Shown: in pieces, positions 15,584 to 23,800 of the stretch
How positions within the stretch are numbered: the stretch's first letter is position 1
Layout of the letters: the number at the start of each line of letters is the position of its first letter
Assembly (NCBI RefSeq): GCF_016908355.1
Contig: NZ_JAFBDT010000017.1
Location: forward strand, 1-50,942
Source: Fusibacter tunisiensis
GTDB lineage: Bacteria; Bacillota; Clostridia; Peptostreptococcales; Acidaminobacteraceae
Length of the DNA: 50,942 bases
Reading direction: 5' to 3'
Translations under genes and position numbers: made by a program
Notes under the pieces: model-generated
Seen by the model: the letters and a program-made list of their open reading frames with translations, nothing else
The model's database searches: none
What the model was told of the DNA's origin: nothing

Positions 15584-16537
15584 ATGAAAAGAATTTTAAT
15601 CACAGGTGCATCAGGTCAAATTGGAACAGAATTGACAGAACTCTTAAGAAACACTTATGGCGTTGATAATGTTGTCGCGTCTAGCCGTGGACATGGAAAA
15701 AACAAAACTGTTGAAGAAAACGGAATTTATGAAGCGTTAGATGTAACAGATGGAAAGCATTTAGGCGAAATTGTAAACAAGTATAAAATTGATACAATTA
15801 TGAATTTAGCTGCTGTTTTATCGGCGGTAGGCGAGAAAAATCCTCAGTTGTTGTGGGATGTAAACATGAATGGTTTGTATAACTGTTTAGAAGTAGCAAG
15901 AGAAACTGGTGCTATGGTATTTACACCAAGTTCAATTGCAGCATTTGGACCATCAACACCTAAAGATTTAACACCTCAGGATACCCTTCAAAGACCGTCA
16001 ACAATTTATGGTGTTTCAAAAGTTTCAGGAGAATTGCTGTGCGATTATTATTTCAATAAATTTGGTGTGGACACAAGAGGTGTTCGTTTTCCTGGATTGA
16101 TTTCTTATGCAGCACTTCCAGGTGGTGGCACTACGGATTATGCAGTGCACATTTATTATGATGCACTAAAGTCTGGAAAGTTCACATGTAATTTAAGTGC
16201 GGATACTTATATGGATATGATGTACATGCCTGATGCACTTGATTCAATTGTACAATTGTGTGAGGCAGATCCTTCTAAATTGATTCATAGAAATGCCTTT
16301 AATATAACGGCAATGAGCTTTTGTCCGGAAGACATTAAAAATGAAATTAAAAAACACATTCCTGAATTTGAAATGGATTATGATGTAGATTCAGTCAAGC
16401 AAACAATTGCAAATTCGTGGCCTAATTCTTTGGACGATTCTGCAGCACGTGAAGAATGGGGCTGGAATCCAAAGTATAATTTAGAGAATATGACAGCTGA
16501 TATGTTGGCGAAACTTAAGATGAAACTAGCACTTTAA
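15584..16537 (+). CDS. L-threonine 3-dehydrogenase, SDR type
   Basis: 317 residues of the extended short-chain dehydrogenase family. The NAD-binding motif is ITGASGQIG and the catalytic YxxxK is YGVSK, with the paired TPSSIAAFGP. The tail WPNSLDDSAAREEWGWNP is characteristic of the SDR-type threonine dehydrogenases, which oxidise threonine to 2-amino-3-ketobutyrate and are unrelated to zinc-dependent Tdh. A UDP-sugar epimerase is the alternative but fits the C-terminus less well. The ligase partner Kbl is not in the window. AAAGGGGAG precedes the start; ftcD follows after 26 nt. Confidence 0.85.
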   Translation: MKRILITGASGQIGTELTELLRNTYGVDNVVASSRGHGKNKTVEENGIYEALDVTDGKHLGEIVNKYKIDTIMNLAAVLSAVGEKNPQLLWDVNMNGLYNCLEVARETGAMVFTPSSIAAFGPSTPKDLTPQDTLQRPSTIYGVSKVSGELLCDYYFNKFGVDTRGVRFPGLISYAALPGGGTTDYAVHIYYDALKSGKFTCNLSADTYMDMMYMPDALDSIVQLCEADPSKLIHRNAFNITAMSFCPEDIKNEIKKHIPEFEMDYDVDSVKQTIANSWPNSLDDSAAREEWGWNPKYNLENMTADMLAKLKMKLAL

Positions 16538-16563
16538 GCGACTAGGAATTGAGGAGGTTTATG

Positions 16564-17457
16564 ATGCAACAGATTATTCAATGTGTTCCAAATTTCAGTG
16601 AAGGTCGAGATTTAGACAAAATCGAAAAAATTGTATCTGAGTTTAGAGGCAAAGACGGTGTGAAATTGTTGGATTACAGCAATGACCCGGATCACAACAG
16701 ACTTGTGGTGACACTTGTTGGTGAAAAAGAAGCCCTGAAATCGGTGATACTAAAAGCAGTAGGGGTTGCGATTGAACTGATTGACCTAACCAAACATGAG
16801 GGCCAGCATCCAAGAATGGGCGCTGTTGATGTTATTCCTTTTATTCCAATTAAAGATGTAACAATGGAAGCGTGTATTGAACTTTCTAAGGAAGTTGCTC
16901 AAGCGCTATATGAAACGTATAAGTTGCCTAGTTTTCTTTATGAAAAATCAGCTCGAAATTCTGAACGTGAGAATTTGGCCAAGTTAAGAAAAGGTCAATT
17001 TGAAGGCATGTCTGAGAAAATCAAGGATGAAGCGTTTTCACCAGATTTTGGAACTGAAATTCATCCGACTGCAGGAATTGTTGCTGTTGGCGCCCGTATG
17101 CCTCTTGTGGCATTTAATGTGAACTTAAATACTGCCGACGTAGAAATTGCCAATAAGATTGCAAAAAATGTACGTCATCTTTCTGGTGGTTTAAGATATT
17201 GCAAAGCGATTGGTATTGAAATGGAAGACCGTGGGATTACACAGGTTTCCATGAATATGACTGACTTCACAAAAACACCTCTTTACCGTGCGTTTGAATT
17301 GATTAAGATTGAAGCAAAGCGTTATGGGGTATCAGTTGTTGGAAGTGAAGTCATTGGACTTGTACCTATGGATGCTTTAATTGGAACTGCGGAATACTAT
17401 TTAGGAATTGAAGATTTTTCATACGACCAGGTCCTCGAGAAGAGAATAATGGAGTAA
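16564..17457 (+). CDS. ftcD: glutamate formimidoyltransferase
   Basis: A 297-residue stand-alone enzyme, equal to the transferase half of mammalian FTCD. It moves the formimino group of N-formimino-glutamate onto tetrahydrofolate, releasing glutamate. Family marks are IIQCVPNFSEGRD at the N-terminus, DPDHNRLVVTL, and HEGQHPRMGAVDVIPFIP. The deaminase half is encoded separately as fchA two genes on. The start at 16564 gives 6 nt spacing from GAGGAGG (16551-16557); ATG 16561 is a close alternative. The stop is 3 nt from hutI. Confidence 0.95.
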   Translation: MQQIIQCVPNFSEGRDLDKIEKIVSEFRGKDGVKLLDYSNDPDHNRLVVTLVGEKEALKSVILKAVGVAIELIDLTKHEGQHPRMGAVDVIPFIPIKDVTMEACIELSKEVAQALYETYKLPSFLYEKSARNSERENLAKLRKGQFEGMSEKIKDEAFSPDFGTEIHPTAGIVAVGARMPLVAFNVNLNTADVEIANKIAKNVRHLSGGLRYCKAIGIEMEDRGITQVSMNMTDFTKTPLYRAFELIKIEAKRYGVSVVGSEVIGLVPMDALIGTAEYYLGIEDFSYDQVLEKRIME

Positions 17458-17460
17458 GAC

Positions 17461-18732
17461 ATGAAAAAAGGAAATTTAGTGATTCTAAACGCCCAAGAAG
17501 TTGTTACATGTAGTGGCTTTAAGGGAAAATCTGGATCAGAAATGCAAAATTTAGGTGTTGTAACACATGCATCTGTTATTGTAGAAGATGGTATTATCAC
17601 AAAGATTACAAAAGACCCTGTTGATGGTTCTGCCTTTGAAAAAAAAGGATTCAAAGTGATCGATGCAAGTGGCAAGTGTGTGTTGCCGGGATTTGTTGAT
17701 TCACACACACATTTGATTTTTGGTGGTTACAGAGAAGACGAATACAACAATCGCCTCAATGGTATGGACTACATGGAAATCATGAACAGAGGTGGTGGCA
17801 TCATAAATTCAGTACGTGGGACTCAAGAAAGTTCAAAAGAGACGCTTCTTGAAGTTGGCATCAAAAGGTTAAATTCCATGGCTGGATTTGGGGTTACAAC
17901 AGTAGAAGGTAAAAGTGGATACGGATTGGATTTAGAGACTGAAGTTAAGCAACTTGAAGTCATGAAAGAACTTAACAAAATGCATTCTTTAGACATTGTT
18001 ACAACCTTTTTGGGGCCACATGCCCGACCAATCGCGTATAAAGATAATCCTGATGCTTTTATTGATTTCATGATTGAAGATGTTTTGCCAGTGGTAGATG
18101 AAAATGGTTTGGCAGAATTTGCAGATATATTCTGTGAAAAAAATGTTTTTTCCATTGAACAGTCTAAACGCTTTTTACTTGAAGCTAAAAAACGAGGCTT
18201 TAAGCTTAAAATTCATGCAGATGAGATTGTTCAACTTGGTGGAGCGGAGCTTGCGGCTGAACTTGGGGCCTATTCTGCGGACCATTTGCTTCAAGCTTCT
18301 GACGCAGGCATTGATGCAATGCGTGCCGCAGGTGTTGTAGCGACACTTTTACCCTGCACAGCTTTTTCTTTAAAAGAACCATATGCCAGAGCACGCTTCA
18401 TGATTGATCAAGGTCTTGTTGTAGCGCTTGCAACTGACTTTAATCCTGGCAGCTGTTTTACAGAATCCATTCCACTTTTAATTGCACTTGCAACAAACCA
18501 AATGGGAATGACAATAGAGGAGACGATTACTGCTTTAACAATTAATGGGGCTGCAGCACTTGACAGGGCGGATCAGATTGGCAGTATTGATGTTGGGAAA
18601 AAAGCAGATTTAACGGTTCACGAATTTCCCTCTTATAAATTTTTGCCATATCATATTGGTGTGAGTACGGTGGAGAAAGTTATTAAGAATGGTGTTTTGA
18701 TTTTGGATAAAGAATCTAACGTGCCTTTATAG
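17461..18732 (+). CDS. hutI: imidazolonepropionase
   Basis: A 423-residue amidohydrolase that opens 4-imidazolone-5-propionate to N-formimino-glutamate, the substrate of the upstream FtcD. Metal-binding and active-site blocks are DSHTHLIFGG, KIHADEIVQLGG, SADHLLQAS and ATDFNPGS. Length is normal for HutI. The ribosome-binding site GGAG overlaps the ftcD stop, so the two are tightly coupled. With fchA 19 nt downstream, three consecutive steps of histidine breakdown are together; hutH lies 22 kb away and hutU is not in the window. Confidence 0.96.
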   Translation: MKKGNLVILNAQEVVTCSGFKGKSGSEMQNLGVVTHASVIVEDGIITKITKDPVDGSAFEKKGFKVIDASGKCVLPGFVDSHTHLIFGGYREDEYNNRLNGMDYMEIMNRGGGIINSVRGTQESSKETLLEVGIKRLNSMAGFGVTTVEGKSGYGLDLETEVKQLEVMKELNKMHSLDIVTTFLGPHARPIAYKDNPDAFIDFMIEDVLPVVDENGLAEFADIFCEKNVFSIEQSKRFLLEAKKRGFKLKIHADEIVQLGGAELAAELGAYSADHLLQASDAGIDAMRAAGVVATLLPCTAFSLKEPYARARFMIDQGLVVALATDFNPGSCFTESIPLLIALATNQMGMTIEETITALTINGAAALDRADQIGSIDVGKKADLTVHEFPSYKFLPYHIGVSTVEKVIKNGVLILDKESNVPL

Positions 18733-18751
18733 GCTATCATAGGAGGAAACG

Positions 18752-19369
18752 ATGCTTAAAGAAATGTATTTGAAAGATTTTTTGAGTCAAACAGCTTCAA
18801 GCGACCCTGTTCCAGGCGGCGGAAGTGTTGCGGCACTTTCATCAGCGCTTGCTGCAGCGTTATCAGCTATGGTTGCAAACCTCACAGTGGGAAAAAAAAA
18901 TTATGAATCCGTGAGTGAAGAAATGGAAACCATAGTGCATCAAATGGTTGCTTATAAAGATGCTTTTGTAGACCTTATTGATAAAGATGCCAATTCATTT
19001 GACGGTGTTATGCAAGCCTTTAAAATGCCTAAAGAGACAGATGCTGAAAAACTGGCAAGATCGAATCGTATTCAAGAAGAGACAAAGTATGCGGCATCAG
19101 TACCCTTGGAAGTGGCTAAAAAGACCAGTGAATTGTTTGACATGATTGAAGCCTTGGTTCAAAAAGGAAATAAAAATGCACAAACAGATGCTTTGGTTGC
19201 TGCGATGATGGCTAGAACAGCAATTCTTTCAGCGCTTTATAACGTCAAAATAAATCTCGGATCAATAAAAGATGCTGAATTTGTTGCTGGCATGAATAAA
19301 GAAGTAGAAGCACTGGAGTCGTATGCAATTCGGAAAGAATCTGAAATCCTCAAGCAAGCAAGCTTTTAA
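18752..19369 (+). CDS. fchA: formimino-tetrahydrofolate cyclodeaminase
   Basis: A 205-residue helical protein of the cyclodeaminase/cyclohydrolase family. It converts 5-formimino-THF to 5,10-methenyl-THF plus ammonia, feeding one-carbon metabolism. The signature DPVPGGGSVAALSSALAAAL near the N-terminus is the folate-binding glycine-rich turn. TAGGAGGAAACG precedes the start. It closes the hutI operon; a separate promoter for degV overlaps its end. A methenyl-THF cyclohydrolase activity is possible in some homologues. Confidence 0.93.
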   Translation: MLKEMYLKDFLSQTASSDPVPGGGSVAALSSALAAALSAMVANLTVGKKNYESVSEEMETIVHQMVAYKDAFVDLIDKDANSFDGVMQAFKMPKETDAEKLARSNRIQEETKYAASVPLEVAKKTSELFDMIEALVQKGNKNAQTDALVAAMMARTAILSALYNVKINLGSIKDAEFVAGMNKEVEALESYAIRKESEILKQASF

Positions 19370-19398
19370 TTGAATCCAAATGTTTTTTCTAGTATAAT
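19370..19398 (+). promoter_or_regulatory. degV promoter
   Basis: TTGAAT (19370-19375), a 17-nt spacer and TATAAT (19393-19398), starting directly after the fchA stop codon. Confidence 0.8.
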
Positions 19399-19428
19399 AA
19401 GGATATTAACTTTTTAGGAGATGATTGG

Positions 19429-20268
19429 ATGTTTAAAATAGTAGCAGACAGTAGTACGGAAGTCGATGGTAGGTTTTTAGAGAAATTTCCAGTTTCTTTG
19501 GTCCCTTTTAAATTGTATTTGGAGGGAAAAGAATATGTGGATGATTCAAATTTAGATGTTGATGCCTTTGTTAATGATATGAAAGCATCCAATGATTTAC
19601 CTAGGTCTGCTTGTCCTTCGCCAAACGATTTTTTAGATGCGTTTAAAGGAGAGGAAGATGAGATTTTTGTTGTAACCATTTCATCAAAATTAAGTGGAAC
19701 TTACAACAGTGCTATGGTTGCAAAAGAACTTTTTGAAACAGAAAATCCAGGGAAAAAATTTATTCACGTTTTTGATTCCTTAGGCGCTGCAGCAGGAGAA
19801 ACACTTGTGGCCCGTATGATTCATGAATTTAAGAATCAAGGTCAAAAAGGAGAGGAACTGGTAAAATCAGTGACCCAATACATTTCTAATATGAGGGTGA
19901 TGTTTATATCAGAATCTTTGGATAACCTGATTAAGAACGGTCGTATATCAAAGTGGAAAGGCATAATTGCCACCAAACTTAGAATTTTTCCAATTATGGG
20001 TGCTGATGGGCATGGTGAAATTAAGCTGATTGAAAAAGTTAGAAATTCCAATAAAGCCTATAACAGACTTATTGAAATAATGCAGGAAGAAATTACGAAA
20101 AAAGGAAAGAAAATTGTTGCCATAACACATGTAGGCAACCCTGAAAGAGCAAATCAAATAGAGACTGCTATGTCAGAAACAACAGGGATAGACGAGGTTA
20201 TTAATCTAAAGTGTGCAGGATTGTCTTCGCTATATGCAGACAAAAAAGGGATTGTTGTCGCTTTTTAA
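19429..20268 (+). CDS. DegV family fatty-acid-binding protein
   Basis: 279 residues of the DegV family, which bind fatty acids for the Gram-positive fatty acid kinase FakA. Marks are VADSSTEVDGRF at the N-terminus, the SACPSPNDFLDAF block, VVTISSKLSGTYNSA with the carboxylate-binding serine/threonines, and the central FISESLDNLIKNGRIS. No FakA-type kinase gene is nearby, so the partner must be elsewhere. Start follows TTAGGAGATG. It is monocistronic with its own promoter and a terminator. Confidence 0.92.
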   Translation: MFKIVADSSTEVDGRFLEKFPVSLVPFKLYLEGKEYVDDSNLDVDAFVNDMKASNDLPRSACPSPNDFLDAFKGEEDEIFVVTISSKLSGTYNSAMVAKELFETENPGKKFIHVFDSLGAAAGETLVARMIHEFKNQGQKGEELVKSVTQYISNMRVMFISESLDNLIKNGRISKWKGIIATKLRIFPIMGADGHGEIKLIEKVRNSNKAYNRLIEIMQEEITKKGKKIVAITHVGNPERANQIETAMSETTGIDEVINLKCAGLSSLYADKKGIVVAF

Positions 20269-20278
20269 CAAATTTTTT

Positions 20279-20332
20279 AGGGACGATTTGAAATCTGAGC
20301 AAAGATTTTAGTCGTCCCTTTAGTAATTTTTT
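20279..20332 (+). terminator. degV terminator
   Basis: A hairpin with an 8-bp outer stem (20279-20286 with 20312-20319) and an inner AAATCT/AGATTT stem, followed by a T-rich stretch. Confidence 0.7.
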
Positions 20333-20383
20333 GGAAGTGTTAAAATTTTTAAGCAAAATTTACAACTTGATGCGGGACAAATA

Positions 20384-20412
20384 TTGTTATTCCTTATTTA
20401 AAATGGTATGAT
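20384..20412 (+). promoter_or_regulatory. promoter of the aminotransferase-serA operon
   Basis: TTGTTA (20384-20389), a 17-nt spacer and TATGAT (20407-20412), about 37 nt before the start codon. No riboswitch-like structure was recognised in the 110 nt upstream. Confidence 0.6.
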
Positions 20413-20448
20413 GAATTTGGTAAAAATAATATCTTTGAGGTGATTTGA

Positions 20449-21519
20449 ATGCATAAACGCTTATTTATCCCAGGTCCAGTAGATGTACGTGAAGATGTGC
20501 TCCAAAAAATGGCTACGCCACAAATCGGGCACAGAACAAAGGACGCATCTGCATTGCAAAGAAGTATTTCCGACAAAATGAGAAAGTTGATGTACACTGA
20601 AAACGAAATCCTACTTTCCACTTCATCAGGTAGTGGACTTATGGAAGGTGCTGTACGGTCCTGTACACGCAAGCGCGCAGCTGTATTTTCTGTGGGTGCT
20701 TTTGGTGACAGATGGTATGAGATGGCAGTTAGCAACAATGTGCCAGCTGATATTTTCAAGTCAGAACTTGGACAACCAACAACGCCTGAAATGGTAGAAG
20801 AAGTGCTTTCAACAGGAAAATATGATTTGATTACAGTAACACATAATGAAACATCAACTGGCATCATGAATCCTGTAGATGAAATTGCAGAAGTTGTAAA
20901 AAAATACCCAGAAGTTATTTTCTGTTTGGATACGGTAAGCTCTCTTGGAGGCACAAAAATTCCAGTAGACGATTTGGGCGTTGATATTTGTATCGCATCC
21001 ACCCAAAAGTGTCTTGGATTGCCTGCAGGTTTAAGTGTTTGTTCTATTTCTCAAAAAGCACTTGATGCAGCTAAAGAAGTACCACATCGCGGCATGTATT
21101 TCGATTTGCTTGCACTGTATCAGTACATTCAAAAGAAAGATTATCAATATCCTTCAACACCATCTTTGGCACATATGTTTGCGCTTGATTATCAATTGGA
21201 CAATATTTTAGAAGAGGGCCTTGACAATCGATTTAAGCGTCATCAAGATATGGCAAAAGTGACACGTGAGTGGGCTGAGAAACATTTCGCTATGTTGGCG
21301 GATGAAAAATACGCTTCAAATACATTAACAACGATTAAGAATACAAAAGAAATCAGCGTTTCTGATCTGAACAAGGCACTTGGAGAGAGAGGATACATGA
21401 TTTCAAATGGATATGGTAAGCTTAAAGATGTAACATTTAGAATTGCACACATGGCGGATACTCAAATGGAAGATCTTAAAAAATTACTCGCTACAATTGA
21501 AGACATATTAGGATTATAA
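20449..21519 (+). CDS. class V aminotransferase (phosphoserine/serine-pyruvate type)
   Basis: A 356-residue PLP enzyme of the class V family. The N-terminus LFIPGPVDVREDV is typical of alanine-glyoxylate/serine-pyruvate aminotransferases, and the PLP lysine is Lys187 in STQKCLGLP. Because serA is next, it probably works as the phosphoserine aminotransferase of serine biosynthesis, as in other clostridia with this gene pair; a glyoxylate-linked reaction is an alternative. The start has TTTGAGGTG upstream. A hairpin without a long T-run (21527-21546) separates it from serA. Confidence 0.9.
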   Translation: MHKRLFIPGPVDVREDVLQKMATPQIGHRTKDASALQRSISDKMRKLMYTENEILLSTSSGSGLMEGAVRSCTRKRAAVFSVGAFGDRWYEMAVSNNVPADIFKSELGQPTTPEMVEEVLSTGKYDLITVTHNETSTGIMNPVDEIAEVVKKYPEVIFCLDTVSSLGGTKIPVDDLGVDICIASTQKCLGLPAGLSVCSISQKALDAAKEVPHRGMYFDLLALYQYIQKKDYQYPSTPSLAHMFALDYQLDNILEEGLDNRFKRHQDMAKVTREWAEKHFAMLADEKYASNTLTTIKNTKEISVSDLNKALGERGYMISNGYGKLKDVTFRIAHMADTQMEDLKKLLATIEDILGL

Positions 21520-21526
21520 AAACTAG

Positions 21527-21546
21527 GGCAATTGGAAACAATTGCC
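21527..21546 (+). other. intra-operon hairpin ahead of serA
   Basis: A perfect 8-bp stem GGCAATTG/CAATTGCC with a GAAA tetraloop, then only three Ts. It ends 7 nt before the serA ribosome-binding site and could be a weak terminator, an mRNA stabiliser or a processing site. Confidence 0.6.
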
Positions 21547-21568
21547 TTTCAATTGGGAGGTATATTAA

Positions 21569-22483
21569 ATGCAACTTAAAATATTAGCCAATGATGGAAT
21601 GGATAAAAGTGCAGTTGATGCTTTGAATGCAATGGGCCATACAGTTGACACAACACATTATGATGGTGAAGCCCTAGTGGAAAAAATGCGCGAGTCTCAT
21701 GTGATTGTCATTCGCTCAGCAACAAAAATCCGAAAAGAATTAATTGATCAAGTTAAGGGAAGCACCATGAAACTAATGATTAGAGCGGGTGTTGGAATTG
21801 ACAATATTGATCATGTCTACGCTAAAGAAAATGGATTTACTGTAAAGAACACGCCAAATTCAAGCAGTGCTGCAGTGGCTGAACTTGCTATTGGTCATAT
21901 GTTTGCAATATCAAGATTTATTCATATTTCAAATGTTACAATGCGAAATGGCGAATGGAATAAAAAGAACTATAAAGGTGTTGAGCTAAATGGCAAAACA
22001 CTGGGACTGATTGGTATGGGTAGAATTTCTTATGAAGTTGCTAAGCGTGCAGTTGCTCTAGGTATGAAGGTTGTTTATACAAATCGACGCGGGAAACTGG
22101 ACCAGTATCCTGAGTTTGATTATATGCCACTAGATGAATTGCTTGGCGTTTCAGATTTTATTTCTTTGCACATTCCATTTGATAAAACAGCTGGCCCAAC
22201 ACTTAAAAAAGAGCAGTTTGATAAGATGAAAGATGGTGTTTATCTGATTAATACAGCTCGTGGTGGCGTTGTCTCTGAATCTGACTTACTGGATGCACTT
22301 AACACGGGGAAAGTTGCGGGTGCTGGGATTGATGTTTTTGAAGAAGAACCTACTAAAAATGATGCGTTGATTAATCATCCGCGTGTTAGTTGTACACCAC
22401 ATATTGGTGCTTCTACTGGAGAAGCACAGGCACGAATTGGGGAAGAAACAATTGGTGTTATAAAAGAATTTTTTAATCTTTAG
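21569..22483 (+). CDS. serA: D-3-phosphoglycerate dehydrogenase (short form)
   Basis: A 304-residue D-2-hydroxyacid dehydrogenase catalysing the first step of serine synthesis from 3-phosphoglycerate. The NAD-binding motif is GLIGMGRIS (serine instead of the usual final glycine) and the catalytic histidine lies in CTPHIGAST. It lacks the ACT regulatory domain of longer SerA forms, so serine feedback is probably weak or different. GGGAGG precedes the start. It lies between the aminotransferase and the DUF1015 gene, with 17 nt to the latter. Confidence 0.9.
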   Translation: MQLKILANDGMDKSAVDALNAMGHTVDTTHYDGEALVEKMRESHVIVIRSATKIRKELIDQVKGSTMKLMIRAGVGIDNIDHVYAKENGFTVKNTPNSSSAAVAELAIGHMFAISRFIHISNVTMRNGEWNKKNYKGVELNGKTLGLIGMGRISYEVAKRAVALGMKVVYTNRRGKLDQYPEFDYMPLDELLGVSDFISLHIPFDKTAGPTLKKEQFDKMKDGVYLINTARGGVVSESDLLDALNTGKVAGAGIDVFEEEPTKNDALINHPRVSCTPHIGASTGEAQARIGEETIGVIKEFFNL

Positions 22484-22500
22484 ACAATGGAGGTAATAGA

Positions 22501-23748
22501 GTGGCAGTAGTTAAACCTTTTAAAGGGATTTTACCTAAAGAAGATTTAGTTGAAAAAGTAGCGTCATTACCATATGATGTTATGAACCGTGAAGAAGCAA
22601 AAAAAATGGCTGAAGGCAATCCTTATTCATTTTTACATGTTGTAAGATCTGAAATTGACCTTCCGGATACAGTTGGCGATTATGAGCCTCTTGTTTACCA
22701 AACTTCGAGAAAGACGTTGGATCGATTTATTGAAGAAGAAATTATGAATCAAGATGACCAAGACAATTATTATATCTATAGACAGCTTATGAATGGTCGT
22801 GTCCAAACCGGAATTGTTGCATGTACGTCAATTGACGATTATATGAATGATGTGATTAAAAAACATGAGTTCACAAGACCAACAAAAGAGATAGATAGAA
22901 TTAATAATTTTGATTACTGTGATGCAAACACAGAGCCTATTTTCTTAACGTATCGAAAAAATGATACAATTAATCAAATCGTCAATGATTGGATTAAGTT
23001 TCATATGCCACTTTTTAATTTCACAACTGACGATGATATAACACATATTTTCTGGAGATTGGATGATCCTGAACTTGTAAAGCAGATTCATACTATTTTT
23101 GAGTCAATTGATTATCTTTATATAGCAGATGGTCATCACAGATCGGCTTCTTCTGTAAAAGTTGGTCTAAAGCGAAGAGAAGAATTTCCTGATTACGATG
23201 GTACAGAAGAATTTAACTTTTTTATGTCTGTTATTTTCCCGGATGAAGATTTATTCATCATGGACTATAATCGCGTCGTGAAAGACTTAAATGGAAACTC
23301 TACTGAGTCATTTTTATCGAAAGTAAGCGAGAAATTTGACGTTGAGAAATTGTCTCAAACTGAACCTTATAAACCAATGAAACGCGCTACTTTTGGTATG
23401 TATTTAGAGGGCGATTGGTATCGACTTGAAGCGAAATCTGGTATTTATGATGCCAATGATCCAGTTGATCGATTGGATGTATCAATTCTTCAAAAAAATC
23501 TACTTGATCCAATACTTGGCATTGAAAATCCACGAACTGACGAAAGAATTGATTTTGTTGGTGGCATTAGAGGGCTAAAAGAACTTGAAAAGAGAGTTAA
23601 TAACAACTTTAAAGTTGCTTTCTCAATGTATCCAACAACCATGGATGACTTAATTGGAATTGCAGATGCTGGTGAAGTAATGCCACCAAAATCTACATGG
23701 TTTGAACCAAAACTTAGAAGCGGTTTATTTGTACATCGATTAAAATAA
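22501..23748 (+). CDS. DUF1015 family protein in the serine operon
   Basis: A 415-residue protein of the DUF1015 (SpoIIAB/HTH-associated by name only) family. Marks are VVKPFKGILP and LPYDVMNREEAK at the start, NPYSFLHVVR, and the highly conserved IADGHHRSAS, which could hold a metal or phosphate. No enzymatic role is established. Its position after serA in the same orientation, shared by many clostridia, suggests a link to serine or phosphohydroxypyruvate metabolism. The start is GTG, with TGGAGG upstream. A terminator follows at once. Confidence 0.85.
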   Translation: MAVVKPFKGILPKEDLVEKVASLPYDVMNREEAKKMAEGNPYSFLHVVRSEIDLPDTVGDYEPLVYQTSRKTLDRFIEEEIMNQDDQDNYYIYRQLMNGRVQTGIVACTSIDDYMNDVIKKHEFTRPTKEIDRINNFDYCDANTEPIFLTYRKNDTINQIVNDWIKFHMPLFNFTTDDDITHIFWRLDDPELVKQIHTIFESIDYLYIADGHHRSASSVKVGLKRREEFPDYDGTEEFNFFMSVIFPDEDLFIMDYNRVVKDLNGNSTESFLSKVSEKFDVEKLSQTEPYKPMKRATFGMYLEGDWYRLEAKSGIYDANDPVDRLDVSILQKNLLDPILGIENPRTDERIDFVGGIRGLKELEKRVNNNFKVAFSMYPTTMDDLIGIADAGEVMPPKSTWFEPKLRSGLFVHRLK

Positions 23749-23752
23749 GAGT

Positions 23753-23800
23753 AAAGGTCCGGGTGTCGCAATACAGTGCGATGTGCCGAACCTTTTTTTT
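23753..23800. terminator. terminator shared by the serine operon and glnA-like gene
   Basis: An imperfect hairpin (AAAGGT and TCGCA arms at 23753-23770 with 23776-23795) ending in eight Ts. The A-rich left flank is short, so it works best for the plus strand; the minus-strand gene ends inside it. Confidence 0.8.

Noticed and set aside
20333-20448. Riboswitch ahead of the aminotransferase-serA operon
   Set aside because: No conserved aptamer pattern is visible and the predicted leader is only about 30 nt.
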